The translations under genes were made by a program, and so were the position numbers. The notes beneath the pieces were generated by a model, which made no database searches, was not told the origin of the DNA, and worked only from the letters and a program-made list of their open reading frames with translations. Of a stretch of DNA of 64,000 nucleotides, positions 59,821-64,000 are shown piece by piece (position 1 is the first letter of the stretch; the number at the start of each line of letters is the position of its first letter). The DNA is from Candidatus Kuenenia hertensis (GTDB lineage: Bacteria; Planctomycetota; Brocadiia; Brocadiales; Brocadiaceae), in contig SOET01000005.1 of assembly GCA_021646465.1 (NCBI GenBank), positions 62,001 through 126,000 on the forward strand. Direction: 5' to 3'.

Positions 59821-60849
59821 TTGGCGAAGGCATTGGCATTGTTATCCGGTGGTTTAGATAGTACGTTGGCGATACGCGTTATTCAGGAACAAGGAATTGA
59901 GGTTATAGCTCTGAATTTTGTTACTGTATTTTGCCGCTGCACTTCTCACGGCAGTTGCAAATTGGAAGCAGTAAAGGTTTCAGAAAAATTTGGAATACCG
60001 ATAAAGGTAATTAATACCACAGACCGATTCCTGGAAATAGTAAAAAAACCAAAACACGGATATGGGAAACACATGAACCCCTGTATTGATTGCAGAATTA
60101 ATATCTTCCGTGCGGCAGGTGACTACATGCGTGAAATTGGTGCAGATTTTATTATTACCGGGGAAGTTTTGGGACAAAGACCTATGTCTCAGCGAAAAGA
60201 AGCCATGAAAATTATTGATAAAGAGGCAAATCTTACGGGGCTGGTATTGAGACCACTATGTGCAAAGCATATGGAACCGACTATTCCGGAGAAATCGGGA
60301 CTTGTGGACAGAGAAAAGCTGCTCCAAATCAGAGGACGTTCCAGGAAAGAACAGATACAGCTTGCTGATGTTTTTGAAATCAAAGATTATCCTTGTTCTG
60401 CCGGTGGATGTTTACTCACTGATCCGGAATTTGCACACCGTATGAAAGATCTGATAGAAACATCTGATGCCGATGTAAACGATGTAAATCTCCTAAAAGT
60501 AGGGAGACATTTCAAAATCGATAGCACAACAAAAGCCATTGTAGGCAGAAATGAAACGGAAAATGAACGAATAGCCGCTCTTTTTAGAGAGGGCGATTAT
60601 CTGTTAAGCCTGGTGGATGAACCTGGCCCAATCACTCTGGTTCGTGGTGAAATTACTGAAGAAAAAATTCATACTTCAGCACGCATAACCGCAAGGTATG
60701 GAAAATCACAATTCCTCCCTCGGGCAAAAGTGGCGGTGAGAAAATCGAATAACGGTTCACCTGCAAAATTAATCGAAATTGTTCCTATGTCCCGTGAAGA
60801 AGCTGATGTTCTCATGATTAACAAGAAAAATACTCTTAACTATAAATAG
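59821..60849 (+). CDS. PP-loop ATPase, ThiI/TtuA-like tRNA thiolation enzyme
   Basis: The TTG start at 59821 is supported by AAGGAG eight bases upstream. The 342-residue protein has the PP-loop SGGLDST (9-15) and cysteine pairs CRCTSHGSCK and NPCIDCRIN, plus PCSAGGCLL further on. Such Cys pairs are found in tRNA sulphur-transfer enzymes. A GPITLVRGE section may bind RNA. It should activate a tRNA base with ATP for sulphur insertion, though the exact modification cannot be named. It stands alone after a 200-bp AT-rich spacer. Confidence 0.8.
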   Translation: MAKALALLSGGLDSTLAIRVIQEQGIEVIALNFVTVFCRCTSHGSCKLEAVKVSEKFGIPIKVINTTDRFLEIVKKPKHGYGKHMNPCIDCRINIFRAAGDYMREIGADFIITGEVLGQRPMSQRKEAMKIIDKEANLTGLVLRPLCAKHMEPTIPEKSGLVDREKLLQIRGRSRKEQIQLADVFEIKDYPCSAGGCLLTDPEFAHRMKDLIETSDADVNDVNLLKVGRHFKIDSTTKAIVGRNETENERIAALFREGDYLLSLVDEPGPITLVRGEITEEKIHTSARITARYGKSQFLPRAKVAVRKSNNGSPAKLIEIVPMSREEADVLMINKKNTLNYK

Positions 60850-60892
60850 CAAAATGGTTCTCAGACAATCCTTCTTATTGAACAGGAAATAA

Positions 60893-62119
60893 TTGTGGCC
60901 ATTAGATTTACATTTTTCCCAAATTAAAACAAAACACTTTTCAACCATGAAATTTATCTCTTTTAAACTTCCAAAATATCTTGATAAATTTAAAAAAACA
61001 TCTTCGTCGGAGGAAAAACCCTCCTTTATTAAAACAAATAAACAATTTTCTTTGATTATCGGAATCATCTTTGTCGTTTGTACTGTTTTACTTTTTTGTT
61101 ACTGGTTTCTTAAAGAAAAGCCCTATTATGAAAAACTGCTTTCACAAAAAGACGAACAAATAAAAACGTTAAAATTTTTACGCATGAAGCAACAAAAGAT
61201 TGATGAAAATACTTACGAAACAAAAATTGCCGAGTATGAGGAAAAATTGAAAAATGAATATGTCCCTAAATCTCTTTATGATGAAAAAATAAAGGAATAT
61301 ACAGAAAAATTAACCTCTTATACTGATGATTATTTTTCCAAAAAGGAACATGAAGAAAAACTGAAAGCATTGGAAGAAAAATACCGGGAAGATCATTTAT
61401 CGAAAATAGATTCTATAAAAAAAGAAAATGAAAAGAAAGTGACAAGGCTCGAGCAGAAAATATCCTTGCTAAAGGATAAAAATTTTGAACTAACGAGTAT
61501 TTCTGACAAATCAATTAGTTTTATTGAAAAAGAAAAAGATGAATTAGAAAATGCTCTCCCCATTGAGAGAAAGAAAGCTTTAATACCTTCATTAATTCTT
61601 CCTGAAACTCAAAATAAAACACTCGGTCCCTCTACACTCAAAAAACTTGTTGCAATAAAGGAAAAGTTAGAAAATATCGAAAAAATGAATATCGGCTTAA
61701 ATCCGGATACCTACCTCGAATTAGGACTTATTTCTTATTACAATGGTCAATATGACAAAGCAATAGAACAATGGGAAAACGCCGTTTCTCTCAATAAAAA
61801 CAATTTAAACGCGTACTTGTGCCTTGGAATAGTGTACAACCAGGAAAATATGTCGGAAAATGCTATCGTAATTTTAAAACGTGCAATAACAATTAATCCA
61901 AAATACGCAACTTTACATCTTGCTCTGGCACGTATTTATGAAGAAAAAGAGATGTTAGATAACGCCATCTATGAATATTCAAAAGTATTGGAAATAGAAC
62001 CAGATACAACTGAAATATTAAATATTTTGGGGAATTTATACGAAAAAAAAGGAATGAAGGAAGAGGCCAAAAAGGCATTTGACCAATATAAAAAATTAAA
62101 AAATGATACTGCTAAATAG
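60893..62119 (+). CDS. Membrane-anchored coiled-coil and TPR protein
   Basis: Start is either GTG 60893 (AGGA seven bases upstream) or ATG 60947. The protein has one membrane helix (FSLIIGIIFVVCTVLLFCYWFL), a long charged coiled coil (residues 80-215, e.g. YEEKLKNEYVPKSLYDEKIKEY) and three or more TPRs near the end (YDKAIEQWENAVSLNKNNLNAY, AIVILKRAITINPKYATLHLA, AIYEYSKVLEIEPDTTEIL). No enzyme domain. It likely spans from the inner membrane into the periplasm or cytoplasm as a scaffold. Confidence 0.78.
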   Translation: MWPLDLHFSQIKTKHFSTMKFISFKLPKYLDKFKKTSSSEEKPSFIKTNKQFSLIIGIIFVVCTVLLFCYWFLKEKPYYEKLLSQKDEQIKTLKFLRMKQQKIDENTYETKIAEYEEKLKNEYVPKSLYDEKIKEYTEKLTSYTDDYFSKKEHEEKLKALEEKYREDHLSKIDSIKKENEKKVTRLEQKISLLKDKNFELTSISDKSISFIEKEKDELENALPIERKKALIPSLILPETQNKTLGPSTLKKLVAIKEKLENIEKMNIGLNPDTYLELGLISYYNGQYDKAIEQWENAVSLNKNNLNAYLCLGIVYNQENMSENAIVILKRAITINPKYATLHLALARIYEEKEMLDNAIYEYSKVLEIEPDTTEILNILGNLYEKKGMKEEAKKAFDQYKKLKNDTAK

Positions 62120-62164
62120 CACCCTCCCTGTGACTTAAACATGAAATGCTTTGCATTATACTTA

Positions 62165-62851
62165 TTAACATGCCCCTTTTTTACTCAAGACCGCAAACAC
62201 GGTTAAAAAGATAATTTTAATATCCAGAAATATCGATCTGTTACGCACATACTCTATATCATATTTTACCCAATCACTAAATTTCCCGGTGGATCTGCCA
62301 TAAACCTGCCATAAACCCGTTAGACCAGGTTTTACCGTAAGCCTTATGTCTTTCCATACTTCATAACCAGCCATTTCTTCTTTCGCCAACGGCCTCGGCC
62401 CAACAAGACTCATTTCACCTTTGAAAATATTAATAAACTGTGGTAATTCATCAAAGCTCCATCTTCGTAGAAATGAACCAATTCTCGTGATCCTTGGATC
62501 TCTTCTTATTTTAAACACCGGCCCTTCCATTTCATTTATAAGATTTTTTTTCAGAATCTCCGCATCATCTACCATCGTTCTGAATTTAAGCATAAAAAAT
62601 TCTTTGCCCATCTTCCCGCAGCGCTTTTGTTTAAAAAAAACAGGTCCCCTGCTATCCAATTTTATTAAAGCAGCAACAAAGAAAAATATTGGAGAAAAAA
62701 ACATTATTAAAAACATACTACAAACAACATCGATAAACCTTTTTACAACATTTTCTAAATTGTGTTGCAAATTGGCATAATCATAGTTTGAATCAATATT
62801 TGAGTCAAAAATATTTTGCGAATCTACTTTGTTTGATAACATATGTATCAC
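62165..62851 (-). CDS. Undecaprenyl-phosphate sugar phosphotransferase (WcaJ/RfbP type, short form)
   Basis: The 228-residue protein has a membrane helix (MFLIMFFSPIFFFVAALI) followed by the bacterial sugar-transferase core: GPVFFKQKRCGKMGKEFFMLKFRTM, RDPRITRIGSFLRRWSFDELPQFINIFKGEMSLVGPRPL and VKPGLTGLWQVYGRS. It starts polysaccharide repeat-unit synthesis on the lipid carrier. It lacks the long N-terminal membrane domain of WcaJ, like the short PglC-type enzymes. No other polysaccharide genes are in view. Confidence 0.93.
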   Translation of the reverse strand: MIHMLSNKVDSQNIFDSNIDSNYDYANLQHNLENVVKRFIDVVCSMFLIMFFSPIFFFVAALIKLDSRGPVFFKQKRCGKMGKEFFMLKFRTMVDDAEILKKNLINEMEGPVFKIRRDPRITRIGSFLRRWSFDELPQFINIFKGEMSLVGPRPLAKEEMAGYEVWKDIRLTVKPGLTGLWQVYGRSTGKFSDWVKYDIEYVRNRSIFLDIKIIFLTVFAVLSKKGAC

Positions 62852-63300
62852 CTATCTCCCCACAAAGTTAAAAAATACAATTGCAATGCATACAATTAAA
62901 AATTATAAACATCACTATTTGATTTCAAAACTATCGCAACGACAAAAATAGTTTTTGCAATTATCTCTATTCAACACTAATTTTTAGATAATTATCGGCA
63001 ATAAAACAATAAATATGAGCAATATTTATAGCACATGTTTTTTAAACAAACATTATTATGACCTCAATTACCAATAGTTTAAGACAAGGCCGATATTATA
63101 TTCAATTAAAAAATTATTGTAAGCAAAAAATAATTATTCTTTAGTTTATCAAGAAATTATTTTTTTAAGAATAAATAATCCCTGTATTTAACCAAAAAGG
63201 GCTATTATAGTATTTGCCTGCTTCTTTATATTCAATATTTTATAAAAATATTTATTTAATGAATATGACGTTTGTCACAATTATAAAAAAAATGAGGTAT
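62852..63300. other. AT-rich intergenic region
   Basis: This 449-bp spacer between the sugar-transferase start and the PgpA stop is very AT-rich with no gene I can support. It may carry the promoter of the sugar-transferase gene. Confidence 0.45.
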
Positions 63301-63825
63301 CTACCTGTACAGATAAATGAACAGTATTCCTGCTGTCAAAACGGAGGTTACTATAAGTGCGTAGAAACCGGCAATAACATCATCGAGCATAATCCCCAGA
63401 CCTCCGGATATGCTCTTTTCCAGATGCCTGATGGGACGTGGCTTCCATATATCAAAAATACGGAAGGCAATAAATGCTGTTACTATAATGGAAATCAAAA
63501 AGCAGGGAAAGAAATCGTGGTTAATGCGTTTATAGAAAAAAGGCAAGGGAAACAGGGCTATCCATTGGCCTACGACCTCATCGACAACAATGAACCCCGG
63601 GTCTTTCTTCCCGGCGCTTTTTTCGATGCTGTTTGACGCCCACACACCAACAAAAAACAAAATAACGGTTGCAGAGATAAATGCATAAGGACCAGTATAT
63701 GCGGAAATTAAATAAGCAAAAGGAATTGCTGCCAGACTGCCCCATGTACCTGGCGCCTTCGGGAGAAGCCCCGAACCAAACCATGTGGCAATAATCCTAC
63801 TAATATACTCACTCTTGTTTTTCAT
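63301..63825 (-). CDS. pgpA: Phosphatidylglycerophosphatase A
   Basis: The 174-residue protein shows the PgpA motifs: ISRIIATWFGSGLLPKAPGTWGS, FIVVDEVVGQWIAL and FRIFDIWKPRPIRHLEKSISGGLGIMLDDVIAG, with four membrane-spanning or re-entrant segments. It removes a phosphate from phosphatidylglycerophosphate to give phosphatidylglycerol at the inner membrane. Complete and typical length. Confidence 0.93.
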   Translation of the reverse strand: MKNKSEYISRIIATWFGSGLLPKAPGTWGSLAAIPFAYLISAYTGPYAFISATVILFFVGVWASNSIEKSAGKKDPGFIVVDEVVGQWIALFPLPFFYKRINHDFFPCFLISIIVTAFIAFRIFDIWKPRPIRHLEKSISGGLGIMLDDVIAGFYALIVTSVLTAGILFIYLYR

Positions 63826-63972
63826 GTAATGTTGAAGAATAAATAGGAAAGCGGCTTAAAAACGTAACAACGGTCTATTGTAATTATTTTTTATCGTTTT
63901 GCCTCAAATATTTTTTCTTACCGGTAAATTTATGGTATGGTAAATAATATCATATGCTTTTGTGAGGACATT

Positions 63973-64000
63973 GTGAAAAAACATTCAAATATACCTATAT
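63973..64000 (+). CDS. Possible start of a gene running off the right edge
   Basis: GAGGACATT precedes a GTG at 63973 that opens KKHSNIPI before the window ends. Only nine codons are visible, so this is a weak call based on the ribosome site and divergent position from pgpA. Confidence 0.3.

Overview
The window is AT-rich bacterial DNA from a Gram-negative-type cell. It encodes many lipoproteins with clear lipoboxes, an ExbB/ExbD pair, an HtrA-like protease and PgpA. The accessory content (type III-D CRISPR, caspase-like lipoprotein, TerY-P phosphosignalling, many toxin-antitoxin modules, dense REP repeats) would fit an environmental bacterium such as an anammox-type planctomycete. That assignment is an impression from gene content, not something the sequence proves.

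Layout. 0-7 kb: minus-strand type III-D CRISPR effector operon in the order CARF/DUF1887 nuclease, Cas10 without an HD domain, Csm3-like Cas7, Csx10, tandem-RAMP Cas7, and Csx19 running off the left edge. No CRISPR array is visible. 7-8 kb: a frameshifted small gene and a HicB/HicA module. 8-18.9 kb: a minus-strand group of five genes (PD-(D/E)XK-like nuclease, SUKH-domain protein, unknown protein, giant zinc-finger/DEAH-helicase/S1/S1/KH protein, DUF3800-helical-repeat protein). I could not match this group to a named system and regard it as a candidate defence locus. 19-49 kb: a REP-rich, almost entirely minus-strand block bracketed by two inverted copies of a 383-bp element. It holds a caspase-like lipoprotein, HepT/MntA, an AAA/DUF4143 ATPase, a TerY-P-like phosphorelay (kinase, VWA-PP2C fusion, VWA, TerB, and three small proteins including a 23-residue CxxC peptide and a 53-residue zinc-ribbon protein), a ParE-type module, toxin-antitoxin remnants, a RAYT transposase with the REP/REPIN elements it presumably mobilises, and an envelope cluster (ExbB, ExbD, a TonB-position protein, LPP20/FlgT-like proteins, two secreted proteins sharing a Cys motif, coiled-coil and TPR lipoproteins). 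49.3-52.2 kb: plus-strand operon of sigma factor, two-zinc-finger anti-sigma, a small protein and a membrane protein with a Lon-protease-like domain. 52.2-53 kb: transposase remnant and tmRNA (ssrA, minus strand). 53.4-64 kb: ordinary chromosomal genes (HtrA, PlsC, TPR proteins, CutA, PP-loop tRNA-modification enzyme, sugar transferase, PgpA), with no REP copies.

How it fits together. The 3' end of ssrA, a frequent integration site for islands, points toward the accessory side of the window. Left of it lie layered defence, addiction and signalling modules; right of it lie housekeeping genes. The GGDD motif of Cas10 and the adjacent CARF nuclease imply cyclic-oligoadenylate signalling. The TerY-P cluster implies kinase/phosphatase control of VWA/TerB proteins. 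The sigma/anti-sigma/Lon-like operon implies regulated release of a sigma factor. The RAYT gene, REPINs and the large inverted repeats suggest a region that is still being rearranged.
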